Source of the DNA: Microtetraspora glauca
Lineage (GTDB): Bacteria; Actinomycetota; Actinomycetes; Streptosporangiales; Streptosporangiaceae
Direction of reading: 5' to 3'
Assembly: GCA_001570385.1 (NCBI GenBank)
Contig: BBYL01000007.1
Location: forward strand, 496,001-560,000
Length of the DNA stretch: 64,000 bases
Shown here one piece after another: positions 16,727-22,962 of this stretch. Both the position numbers and the translations under genes were made by a program. Under the pieces are notes generated by a model. That model did no database searches and had not been told where the DNA came from. It saw only the letters and a list, made by a program, of their open reading frames with translations. How positions within the stretch are numbered: position 1 is the stretch's first letter; the number at the start of each line of letters is the position of its first letter.

Positions 16727-19167
16727 GCCGGACCTCCTTCCGTGGTCTGCGCTCCCGCCCGGGGAGCCGTACCGGCCTGGTCGAGCACCCGCCAGACGCG
16801 TTCCGGGGTGCAGGGCATCGCCACGTCCTGTACGCCACGCGGCCGAAGCGCGTCGACGATCGCGTTGACGACGGCGGGGGTCGAGGCGATCGTTCCGGCC
16901 TCGCCGACGCCCTTGACGCCGAGCGGGTTGGTGGTGGCCGGCGTCTCGGTGCGGTCGGTGGTGTAGTCGGGCAGGTCGGCCGCCGACGGCAGCAGGTAGT
17001 CGGCCATGGTCGTGGTCAGCAGGTTGCCGTCCGCGTCGTGCACCGCCTCCTCGAACAGCGCCTGGGCGATGCCCTGCGCGATGCCTCCGTGGACCTGGCC
17101 TTCGACGATGAGCGGGTTGACGACGCTGCCGACGTCGTCCACCGCCACATAGGAGCGGATCTTCGTCGCGCCCGTCTCGGTGTCCACCTCGACCGCGCAC
17201 AGGTGCGTCCCGTGCGGGAACGAGAAGTTGTCCGGGTCGAAGGTCGCGTCCGCGTCCAGGCGCGGCTCGAAGCCGTCCGGGAGGTTGTGCGCCGCGAACG
17301 TGGCGAGCGCGATCTCCTGGATCGTCCGCGAGGCGCCCGTTCCGCGCACCCGGAACTCGCCCCGGGAGAACTCGATGTCGTCGGGCGACGCCTCCAGCAG
17401 GTGCGCCGCGACCTGCTTGGCGTTCTCCTTGACCTTCTCGCACGCCTGGACGACCGCGACGCCGCCCACGACGAGCGAGCGCGAGCCGTAGGTGTCCATG
17501 CCCTTGTGCGAGGAGGACGTGTCGCCGTGGATCACCGCGACGTCCTCGAACGGCACCCCCAGGGCGTCGGCGACGATCTGGCTCCACGCCGTCTCGTGGC
17601 CCTGGCCGTGCGGGCTGGTCCCGGTGACCACCTCGACCTTGCCGGTGGGCAGCACGCGCACTCCGGCGTGCTCCCAGCCGCCCGCGCCGTACGCGAGGCT
17701 GCCAAGGACGCGGCTCGGCGCGAGCCCGCACATCTCGGTGTACGTCGAGACGCCGATGCCGAGCTGGACGGGGTCGTCGCGCTCCCGCCGGTCGGCCTGT
17801 TCGGCGCGCAGCTTGTCGTAGCCGAACAGCGCGAGCGCCCGGTCGGTGGCCGCCTCGTAGTTGCCCGAGTCGTAGGTCAGCCCGCAGATCGTGGTGTACG
17901 GGAACTCGGAGTGCCGGATCCAGTTGCGCCGTCTGAGTTCGATCGGGTCCATGCCCAGCTCGGCCGCGAGCTCGTCCACGGCCCGCTCGATCGCGAACGT
18001 GGCCTCCGGCCGGCCCGCCCCGCGGTACGCGTCGGTCGGCATCTTGGTGGTGAAGACGCCCGTACAGGTGAAGTCGTAGGCGTCCATCTTGTAGATGCCG
18101 GAGTACATGAACGCGCCGAGCAGTGGAACGCCGGGCGTGACCAGCATGAGGTAGGCGCCCATGTCGGCCAGCAGGTCCACCTTGACGCCCCGGATCCGGC
18201 CGTCGGCGTCGGCGGCGACGCTGATCCGCTGGAGCTGGTCGCGGCCGTGGTGGACGGTCAGGTTGCCCTCGGAACGGGACTCCGTCCACTTGACCGGTTT
18301 GCCCAGGCGACGGGTGATCAGCAGGCAGAGCACCTCCTCGGCGGTCACCTGGAGCTTGGAGCCGAAGCCGCCGCCCACGTCGGGGGCGATGACGCGCAGC
18401 TTGTGCTCGGGGATCCCGGTGGTCAGCGCCAGCATCACCCGCAGCACATGCGGGATCTGGGTCGCCGAGTGCAGGGTGAAGGAGTCGCCGTCGGTCTGCG
18501 CCACGACCGCCCGAGGCTCCATCGCCGACGGGATCAGCCGCTGCTGGACGTAGGTGCGGTCGATCACCACCGCGGCGTCACGGAACGCCGCGTCGATGTC
18601 GCCTTGGGCGAACTTCCAGGTGAACGCCTTGTTGCCGGCCTCATGGACCTTGGGGCTGCCCTCGTCGAGCGCCGCCGTCATGTCGGTCACCGCGTCGAGT
18701 GGCTCGTAGTCGATCTCGATGGCGTCCAGGGCGTCGGCCGCCTTGTAGCGGTCCGTGGCGACCACGCAGGCGACGGCCTCACCGACGTAGCGGACCTCCG
18801 TCACCGCCATCGGCGGGTGGTCGGGGATGACGATGTCCTCGCTGACCGGCCACGCGCAGGGCAGGCTGCCCTGTTCGGCGGCGAAGTCCTGGCCGCTGTA
18901 GACCGCCACCACGCCCGGCTGGGTGCGCGCCGCCGACGTGTCGACGCGGGTGATCCGCGCGTGCGCCATCGGGCTGCGCAGGAACGCCACGTAGAGCATG
19001 CCGGGAAGCTGGATGTTGTCGGTCCACTGGGTGCGTCCCGTGACCAGGCGGGCGTCTTCCTTGCGCCGCCGGGCCCGGCCGACCTCGCGGCCGCCGCCGG
19101 GGCCGCCGAGCAGGTCGCCCTCCTTGATCTGCCGCGCCACCACGCCGGCGTCGAGTTGCTCGGTCAT
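16723..19167 (-). CDS. Molybdenum hydroxylase large subunit (form II CoxL-like, AYRGAGR)
   Basis: The catalytic molybdopterin-cytosine-dinucleotide subunit, 814 aa. Cofactor motifs include V-G-G-G-F-G-S-K and the catalytic Glu in G-V-G-E (residue 756). The active-site loop at residues 380-386 is A-Y-R-G-A-G-R, the signature of form II CoxL-like proteins. True aerobic CO dehydrogenases (form I) have A-Y-x-C-S-F-R, with the cysteine that binds the Cu-Mo centre. That cysteine is absent, so CO oxidation should not be assumed; hydroxylation of a heterocycle, aldehyde or aromatic compound is as likely. ATG 19167 overlaps the small-subunit stop by 4 bp (ATGA). Confidence 0.93.
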   Translation of the reverse strand: MTEQLDAGVVARQIKEGDLLGGPGGGREVGRARRRKEDARLVTGRTQWTDNIQLPGMLYVAFLRSPMAHARITRVDTSAARTQPGVVAVYSGQDFAAEQGSLPCAWPVSEDIVIPDHPPMAVTEVRYVGEAVACVVATDRYKAADALDAIEIDYEPLDAVTDMTAALDEGSPKVHEAGNKAFTWKFAQGDIDAAFRDAAVVIDRTYVQQRLIPSAMEPRAVVAQTDGDSFTLHSATQIPHVLRVMLALTTGIPEHKLRVIAPDVGGGFGSKLQVTAEEVLCLLITRRLGKPVKWTESRSEGNLTVHHGRDQLQRISVAADADGRIRGVKVDLLADMGAYLMLVTPGVPLLGAFMYSGIYKMDAYDFTCTGVFTTKMPTDAYRGAGRPEATFAIERAVDELAAELGMDPIELRRRNWIRHSEFPYTTICGLTYDSGNYEAATDRALALFGYDKLRAEQADRRERDDPVQLGIGVSTYTEMCGLAPSRVLGSLAYGAGGWEHAGVRVLPTGKVEVVTGTSPHGQGHETAWSQIVADALGVPFEDVAVIHGDTSSSHKGMDTYGSRSLVVGGVAVVQACEKVKENAKQVAAHLLEASPDDIEFSRGEFRVRGTGASRTIQEIALATFAAHNLPDGFEPRLDADATFDPDNFSFPHGTHLCAVEVDTETGATKIRSYVAVDDVGSVVNPLIVEGQVHGGIAQGIAQALFEEAVHDADGNLLTTTMADYLLPSAADLPDYTTDRTETPATTNPLGVKGVGEAGTIASTPAVVNAIVDALRPRGVQDVAMPCTPERVWRVLDQAGTAPRAGAQTTEGGPA

Positions 19168-19661
19168 GGCGTCGCCATCCCTTCCCGCGGCATCTCCTGC
19201 GACATCTCCCGCGCGCCCCGCCGTACGGCGCGGACGATGGTGCAGTAGCCGGTGCACCGGCAGAGGTTGCCCTCCAGCCCCTCGCGTACGGCCTCTTCTG
19301 AGGGGTCGGGGTCGTCGTGCAGCAGGTCGATCGCGGCCATGATCATGCCCGGGGTGCAGTAGCCGCACTGGAGCGCGTGCTCCTCGTGGAACGCCTTCTG
19401 CATGGGGTGCCACGTGCCGCCGGTGGCCAGGCCCTCGATCGTGACGACGTCGCCGCCGTCCGCCTGGACGGCGAGCACCGAGCAGCTCTTGACGCTCCTT
19501 CCGTCGAGGAGCACCGTGCAGGCGCCGCAGTTGCTCGTGTCGCAGCCGATGGGTGTGCCCGTCTTCCCCAGTCGATCTCTCAGGAGGTGGACGAGGAGAA
19601 GGCGCGGTTCCACCTCCTCGTCGTATCGGATGCCGTCGACGGTGACGGAGATTCGGGGCAT
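19164..19661 (-). CDS. Molybdenum hydroxylase 2Fe-2S subunit (CoxS type)
   Basis: The small subunit with two [2Fe-2S] clusters that relays electrons from the Mo site to FAD. All eight cysteines are present: C40, C45, C48 and C60 for the plant-ferredoxin-type cluster, and C99, C102, C134 and C136 for the alpha-helical cluster. The 165-aa length is normal. The ATG start follows GGGAGGG. The order small-large-medium with two 4-bp overlaps forms a tight translation unit. It starts 77 bp after the NTF2-like gene on the same strand. Confidence 0.95.
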   Translation of the reverse strand: MPRISVTVDGIRYDEEVEPRLLLVHLLRDRLGKTGTPIGCDTSNCGACTVLLDGRSVKSCSVLAVQADGGDVVTIEGLATGGTWHPMQKAFHEEHALQCGYCTPGMIMAAIDLLHDDPDPSEEAVREGLEGNLCRCTGYCTIVRAVRRGAREMSQEMPREGMATP

Positions 19662-19738
19662 AAATCCCTCCCGGACAGGAAGTGAGACCGGATATTTGCG
19701 AACGTACGCCGCTGTTTGCCCCGGTCAACCCCCCAATC

Positions 19739-20191
19739 TCAGGCCAGGGGGAAAGTTTGGCCCCGCTCCTCGGCGGGCCGGGAGCCGAAGATCCGCCGGT
19801 CGCGCTCGTCGATCCGCAGGTCGTTGATGCTCGCCTCCCTCCGGCGCATGAGCCCGTCCGCGTCGAATTCCCACAGTTCGTTGCCGTAACTCCGCCACCA
19901 TTGGCCGCCGGCGTCGTGGCACTCGTACTGGAAGCGCACCGCGATCCGGTCGCCGCTGAACGACCACAGGTCCTTGCGGAGCGCGTAGTCCAGCTCCCTG
20001 TCCCATTTGCGGGCCAGGAACCGCTCGATCTCCTCGCGGCCCGTGACGAACTCGTCGCGGTTGCGCCACACCGAGTCGGGTGTGTACGCGAGGGCGACGA
20101 CCTTAGGATCGCGGGTGTTCCAGGCGTCCTCGGCGGCCTGGACCTTGGTGCGGGCGGTCTCCTCGGTGAACGGAGGAACCGGTGGCTTCAT
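19739..20191 (-). CDS. NTF2-like superfamily protein (DUF1348)
   Basis: A 150-aa protein of the DUF1348 branch of the SnoaL/NTF2-like fold. It is recognisable from [21 protein letters not shown]-x-R-E-L-D-Y and R-S-Y-G-N-E-x-W-E-F. No biochemical function is established for this branch; the cone fold often binds small hydrophobic ligands. An AGGAAGGA ribosome binding site precedes the ATG. It sits between the ferredoxin and the molybdenum-hydroxylase genes with short gaps, so it probably belongs to the same operon and may handle the same substrate. Confidence 0.88.
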   Translation of the reverse strand: MKPPVPPFTEETARTKVQAAEDAWNTRDPKVVALAYTPDSVWRNRDEFVTGREEIERFLARKWDRELDYALRKDLWSFSGDRIAVRFQYECHDAGGQWWRSYGNELWEFDADGLMRRREASINDLRIDERDRRIFGSRPAEERGQTFPLA

Positions 20192-20229
20192 CGTGATGTC
20201 CTTCCTGTGTGGGCGCCGGCGTGTCGTTC

Positions 20230-20421
20230 TCAGTCCCGGAAGGAGATCGCCTGCACCGGGCAGAGCAGGGCGGCCTCCTCGACGGCCGGCAGCAGCGACC
20301 CGTCAGGCTCGGTCACGTAGCGCAGCTCGTCGTCCTCGTCGAGTTCGAACACGTCGGGCGCCGCGAAGACGCACTGGGCGTGCACCCTGCAGAGTTCCCT
20401 GTCGACGTCGACGCGCATCAT
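20230..20421 (-). CDS. Small single-cluster ferredoxin
   Basis: A 62-63 residue ferredoxin of the actinobacterial P450-associated type. It has C-x5-C near residues 11-17 and a C-P pair near residue 54, leaving only three cluster cysteines; His14 occupies the position of the missing one. A [3Fe-4S] or unusual [4Fe-4S] cluster is expected. Two adjacent ATG codons (20421 and 20418) overlap the upstream stop codon, after a GAGGAG ribosome binding site that suits the second ATG slightly better. No cytochrome P450 lies in the window, so its partner is probably the flavoprotein encoded just upstream; that is inference. Confidence 0.88.
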   Translation of the reverse strand: MMRVDVDRELCRVHAQCVFAAPDVFELDEDDELRYVTEPDGSLLPAVEEAALLCPVQAISFRD

Positions 20422-21365
20422 CGGCTCCTCACCGGGGGGTTGAAACGGGAGTACTTCTCGAAGGTCCAGCGCAGCGGGCTCGCCCCGCCGACCTGGACCA
20501 CCTCCTCGACGTCGAACCCGACCAGCCGCTGCGCGCCCGGCACGTCGCCGGGATCCCAGTCGACCCGGGCCCGGCCGGTCAGGTGCAGCGCGTCGCCGGT
20601 GGTCCAGTCGAGGAAGAGCAGCCCGGCGGCGGAGTTCAGCTCCAGGTTGCCGAGCGTCATGTACATGGAGTTGCCGACGTAGTCGGGCCAGACGAGCCGG
20701 CGCTCGTCCACGACCCGGACGAAACCGGGGTTGCCGCCCCGGTGGGACACGTCCGAGCCGAACCCGTCCGCGTGCGTGGCGACGAAGAACGTGTCCGCGC
20801 CCTCGATCCACTCCCGGTGCCGGGGGGCGAGCACCGCCGTCCTGTACGTGCCCGCCGTCGAGGTGGCCGGGTCCTCCGCGACATCGCGGGTCTGGAGGTA
20901 CTTCGGGCAGTTCGCGTAGACCTGTTCGGTGGTGACGATCAGGCTGTTCCCCTCTCGGCGGGCCCGGCCGTTGATCCGCATGCGCCGCCGGGTGCTGGGC
21001 TCGATGGCGAGCATGCCGATGTCGTGCCCGGTGCTCTGCCCGGTGCTCTGTCCGGTGTCGCGCCCGGTGGCCGGTTCGGTGGCCGGTTCGCTGTCGAAGA
21101 CGCCGGACAGCGGGTCGTTCGCGCCGGGCAGCGCGTCGATCACCACCGTGCGCGGTCCCCGCGCCGTGGCGAAACCGGCGGGCCCGGTCAGCGGGCCGGC
21201 CCAGACGCGCCCGCCGGGGCCGGCCGTACCGATGACGAGCATGCGCTGATCGGCCAGGAAACCTGCCGCGACGTCGGGGATGTCCGGCCGGGTGCCCGCC
21301 GACCCCCAGTTCTCCGCGCGCACGCCCGCGCGGCGCTGGACCGCGGCCTCCCCGGTGTGCCGCAT
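20418..21365 (-). CDS. PNPOx-like flavin-binding split-barrel protein
   Basis: A 315-aa member of the pyridoxamine 5'-phosphate oxidase-like (FMN-binding split barrel) superfamily. It is seen from R-M-L-V-I-G-T-A-G-P-G-G-R-V-W, M-L-A-I-E-P-S-T-R-R-R-M-R-I-N-G and the late N-P-G-F-V-R-V block. Larger members like this are often encoded with, or fused to, ferredoxin domains and are thought to be flavin reductases. Here the ferredoxin gene overlaps its stop codon. An insertion rich in Thr/Gly/Gln (21027-21086) comes from five 12-bp repeats and probably forms a loop. The ATG follows AAGGAG. It lies 36 bp after the VOC gene. Confidence 0.82.
   Translation of the reverse strand: MRHTGEAAVQRRAGVRAENWGSAGTRPDIPDVAAGFLADQRMLVIGTAGPGGRVWAGPLTGPAGFATARGPRTVVIDALPGANDPLSGVFDSEPATEPATGRDTGQSTGQSTGHDIGMLAIEPSTRRRMRINGRARREGNSLIVTTEQVYANCPKYLQTRDVAEDPATSTAGTYRTAVLAPRHREWIEGADTFFVATHADGFGSDVSHRGGNPGFVRVVDERRLVWPDYVGNSMYMTLGNLELNSAAGLLFLDWTTGDALHLTGRARVDWDPGDVPGAQRLVGFDVEEVVQVGGASPLRWTFEKYSRFNPPVRSR
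21027..21086 (-). repeat. In-frame 12-bp repeat array
   Basis: Five 12-bp units run head to tail. The first two are identical (CCCGGTGCTCTG on the plus strand) and the rest are diverged. They encode a Thr/Gly/Gln/Pro insertion in the flavoprotein. Confidence 0.75.
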
Positions 21366-21401
21366 CCTCGTCTCCTTCTCCGTCGGTCGTTCAGCTGCCG
21401 T

Positions 21402-21845
21402 TTAGAAGAATCCGCAGGTCGGGGCGCCGGGCGTGGGGGCGGGCCGCTCGTCGGCGCCCGCGGCGGCGTAGATCTCCAGGCGGATGCCGTCGGGGTCCTC
21501 GAAGAACACGCCACCCGACGAGGCGCCCTCGCCGTGCGGTACGACGCCGTCGTGGTAGACGGTGACGCCGGTCTCCCGGACGGCGGCTTCGGCCCGGCGC
21601 ACCGCCTCGATGTCCGGGACCTCGAAGGCCAGGTGGTGCAGGCCGGGCGTTCCGGTGCCGAACCTGCCCTCGCTCTGCTCCCAGAGGGTCAGCACCAGCG
21701 TGCCGTCGAGCCCGAGGAAGGCGAAGCGGCGCCCCTCCTCCTGGGACTCACCGACGACGTCGAAGCCGAACACCTTCACGTAGAAGGCCGTGGACGCGTC
21801 GAGGTCGGAGACGTTGAGCCCGACGTGGCCGGTCTTGAAGGTCAT
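21402..21845 (-). CDS. VOC superfamily metalloprotein (glyoxalase/dioxygenase-like)
   Basis: A 147-aa vicinal-oxygen-chelate protein with two beta-alpha-beta-beta-beta modules. Candidate metal ligands are His7, His70 or His71, and Glu124, the standard two-His-one-Glu pattern. Such proteins act as glyoxalases, ring-cleaving dioxygenases or antibiotic-resistance enzymes, and the substrate cannot be told from sequence. ATG 21845 was chosen because GAGGAG lies seven bases upstream. It is the first gene of the minus-strand run leading to the molybdenum hydroxylase, and its promoter carries two large inverted repeats matching one at the CGNR regulator gene. Confidence 0.88.
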   Translation of the reverse strand: MTFKTGHVGLNVSDLDASTAFYVKVFGFDVVGESQEEGRRFAFLGLDGTLVLTLWEQSEGRFGTGTPGLHHLAFEVPDIEAVRRAEAAVRETGVTVYHDGVVPHGEGASSGGVFFEDPDGIRLEIYAAAGADERPAPTPGAPTCGFF

Positions 21846-21862
21846 GGGATTGCTCCTCACCA

Positions 21863-21888
21863 CTTCTAACGGATGCTTCCGTTAGAAG
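21863..21888. promoter_or_regulatory. Operator-like inverted repeat O1 upstream of the VOC gene
   Basis: A perfect inverted repeat with 11-bp arms (CTTCTAACGGA and TCCGTTAGAAG) and a 4-bp spacer. It lies just downstream of the predicted -10 and covers the likely transcription start. The half-site TAACGG recurs in O2 and at the CGNR gene promoter. Confidence 0.8.
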
Positions 21889-21922
21889 ACTATAACGGGT
21901 TTTGTGACTTGATCCCGTTATA
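21889..21922 (-). promoter_or_regulatory. Promoter -10 and operator-like inverted repeat O2 for the VOC operon
   Basis: On the minus strand TATAGT (21889-21894) is a strong -10 candidate for the VOC gene. It overlaps an inverted repeat whose arms, TATAACGGG and CCCGTTATA (21891-21899 and 21914-21922), are separated by 14 bp. The core TAACGGG-N14-CCCGTTA has the same spacing as the element at the CGNR gene promoter. A protein bound here would block the polymerase. Confidence 0.78.
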
Positions 21923-22123
21923 AATGCATGGCATGAATCACACAATCGGGTGATTTGAGGAGGATGCGCGCGCGGTCTTCCTGGGCCAGGTCCGTTGCTT
22001 CTTGGGCCGGGTCCACTGCCCGGGGACGATCAGACCGCGGCGGCGGCACGGCGTACACGGCGTACACGGCACCATCGCGTCATGGGAGGCCGCGGGAACG
22101 CCGCCTTCGTGCGACGCGGGACG

Positions 22124-22702
22124 TCAGTGCGCCTTGTGCTGCCGGTAGTGCCGCGCGGCCCGCGCGCGGTTGCCGCAGGCGACGGAGCACCACTCCTGCC
22201 GGGCGTGCTCCTTGACGAAATAGAGCACGCAGCGCGGGGCGAGGCAGGTGCGCAGCTGCTCCCGGTGTGGACCGGTGAGCAGTTCGATCGCGGAGACGGC
22301 GAGGGCGGCGCGGATGCGCGCGGACTCGCTCACCGGCTCCGCCGGAACGGTCGTGCGGACGGGGAGGCCGTCGGAGGGCCAGTCGAGCCGCGGTGCGAGG
22401 GGCACCGCCATCGCCGTCGCGTTCACCAGGTCGAGCGACTCGGCGAACCCGGGGAGCCGGTGCGCGTCCGCGCCGCTCGGCGGGCCGGGTGAGACCGCGC
22501 GGGCGAAGAGGGCGCGCACCGCCTGGCGCAGCTCGACGACCTCGTTCCGCAGTGCTTCGGTGGCGACGAAGGCGGTCGCGTCGAGTCCGAGCGGATCCGC
22601 GTGCGCCCGCCCCCACTCCGTCATGCCCGTGACGTCGGCCAGGCTGTCCGTCAGGCCCGTACGGCTCGCACGGATGGTGCTGACGAGGTCCAGGGCCAAC
22701 AT
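22124..22702 (-). CDS. CGNR zinc-finger transcriptional regulator
   Basis: A 192-aa protein with an N-terminal stress-response (ABATE-type) domain and a C-terminal CGNR zinc finger. The ligands are Cys153, Cys158, Cys172 and Cys176, followed by G-N-R-A-R-A-A-R, the proposed DNA-binding element. The family is common in actinobacteria and presumed to regulate transcription, but few targets are known. The ATG is preceded at six bases by TAGACT, so the mRNA is probably leaderless. That -10 overlaps an inverted repeat sharing half-site and spacing with the VOC operon promoter, implying autoregulation and control of the VOC operon. It lies upstream of that operon on the same strand. Confidence 0.88.
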   Translation of the reverse strand: MLALDLVSTIRASRTGLTDSLADVTGMTEWGRAHADPLGLDATAFVATEALRNEVVELRQAVRALFARAVSPGPPSGADAHRLPGFAESLDLVNATAMAVPLAPRLDWPSDGLPVRTTVPAEPVSESARIRAALAVSAIELLTGPHREQLRTCLAPRCVLYFVKEHARQEWCSVACGNRARAARHYRQHKAH

Positions 22703-22708
22703 CGTTCC

Positions 22709-22741
22709 AGTCTAACGGGGTGTTACGTGTGTTCCCGTGAG
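22709..22741 (-). promoter_or_regulatory. Leaderless promoter -10 and operator of the CGNR regulator gene
   Basis: TAGACT (22709-22714, minus strand) lies six bases before the ATG. It overlaps CTAACGGG-N14-CCCGTGAG (22712-22741), a near-perfect inverted repeat with the same core and the same 14-bp spacer as the VOC operon element. Confidence 0.75.
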
Positions 22742-22758
22742 ACGGTCCTGCCGTCTCA
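22738..22758 (-). terminator. Hairpin at the end of the small PspC-associated gene
   Basis: TGAGACGG and CCGTCTCA form an 8-bp stem with a 5-nt loop that begins in the stop codon of the small membrane gene. There is no U-tract. Its far arm touches the CGNR operator. Confidence 0.45.
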
Positions 22759-22962
22759 GCGGTGGCGCACGGCCTTCGCGATGATGGCGACGAACGCGGA
22801 GAAGCCGAGGCCGATGACCAGGATCAGCAGGATGCTCACCGGGTCGGGGGTGGGCGGGATCAGATAGCGGATGCCGACGCCGACGAACAACAGGCCGCAC
22901 AGGAGGGCCAGCCAGTCGGTCCGATGGATCTGGCGGGGGCGCCGCTCCGGGTCACGCGCCAC
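22756..22962 (-). CDS. Small two-helix membrane protein
   Basis: A 68-residue protein with a basic N-terminus and two hydrophobic helices (about 17-36 and 41-62). Its GTG start overlaps the PspC gene end by 11 bp, so it is translated with that gene. Small membrane proteins at this position are common beside actinobacterial PspC genes; their function is unknown. It may be a partner of the PspC protein in envelope-stress sensing, which is inference. Confidence 0.7.
   Translation of the reverse strand: MARDPERRPRQIHRTDWLALLCGLLFVGVGIRYLIPPTPDPVSILLILVIGLGFSAFVAIIAKAVRHR

Noticed and set aside
14824..19661. Annotation as aerobic CO dehydrogenase
   Set aside because: The large subunit lacks the A-Y-x-C-S-F-R motif needed for the Cu-Mo centre; a form II or other Mo-hydroxylase is the supported call.
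21393..21405. CCGTTTAGAAG resembling the CGNR half-site upstream of the flavoprotein gene
   Set aside because: It has an extra base, no inverted partner, and coincides with the VOC stop codon.
22042..22062. Tandem GGCGTACAC between the VOC and CGNR genes
   Set aside because: There are only two copies, downstream of the CGNR gene and away from both promoters; no function can be supported.
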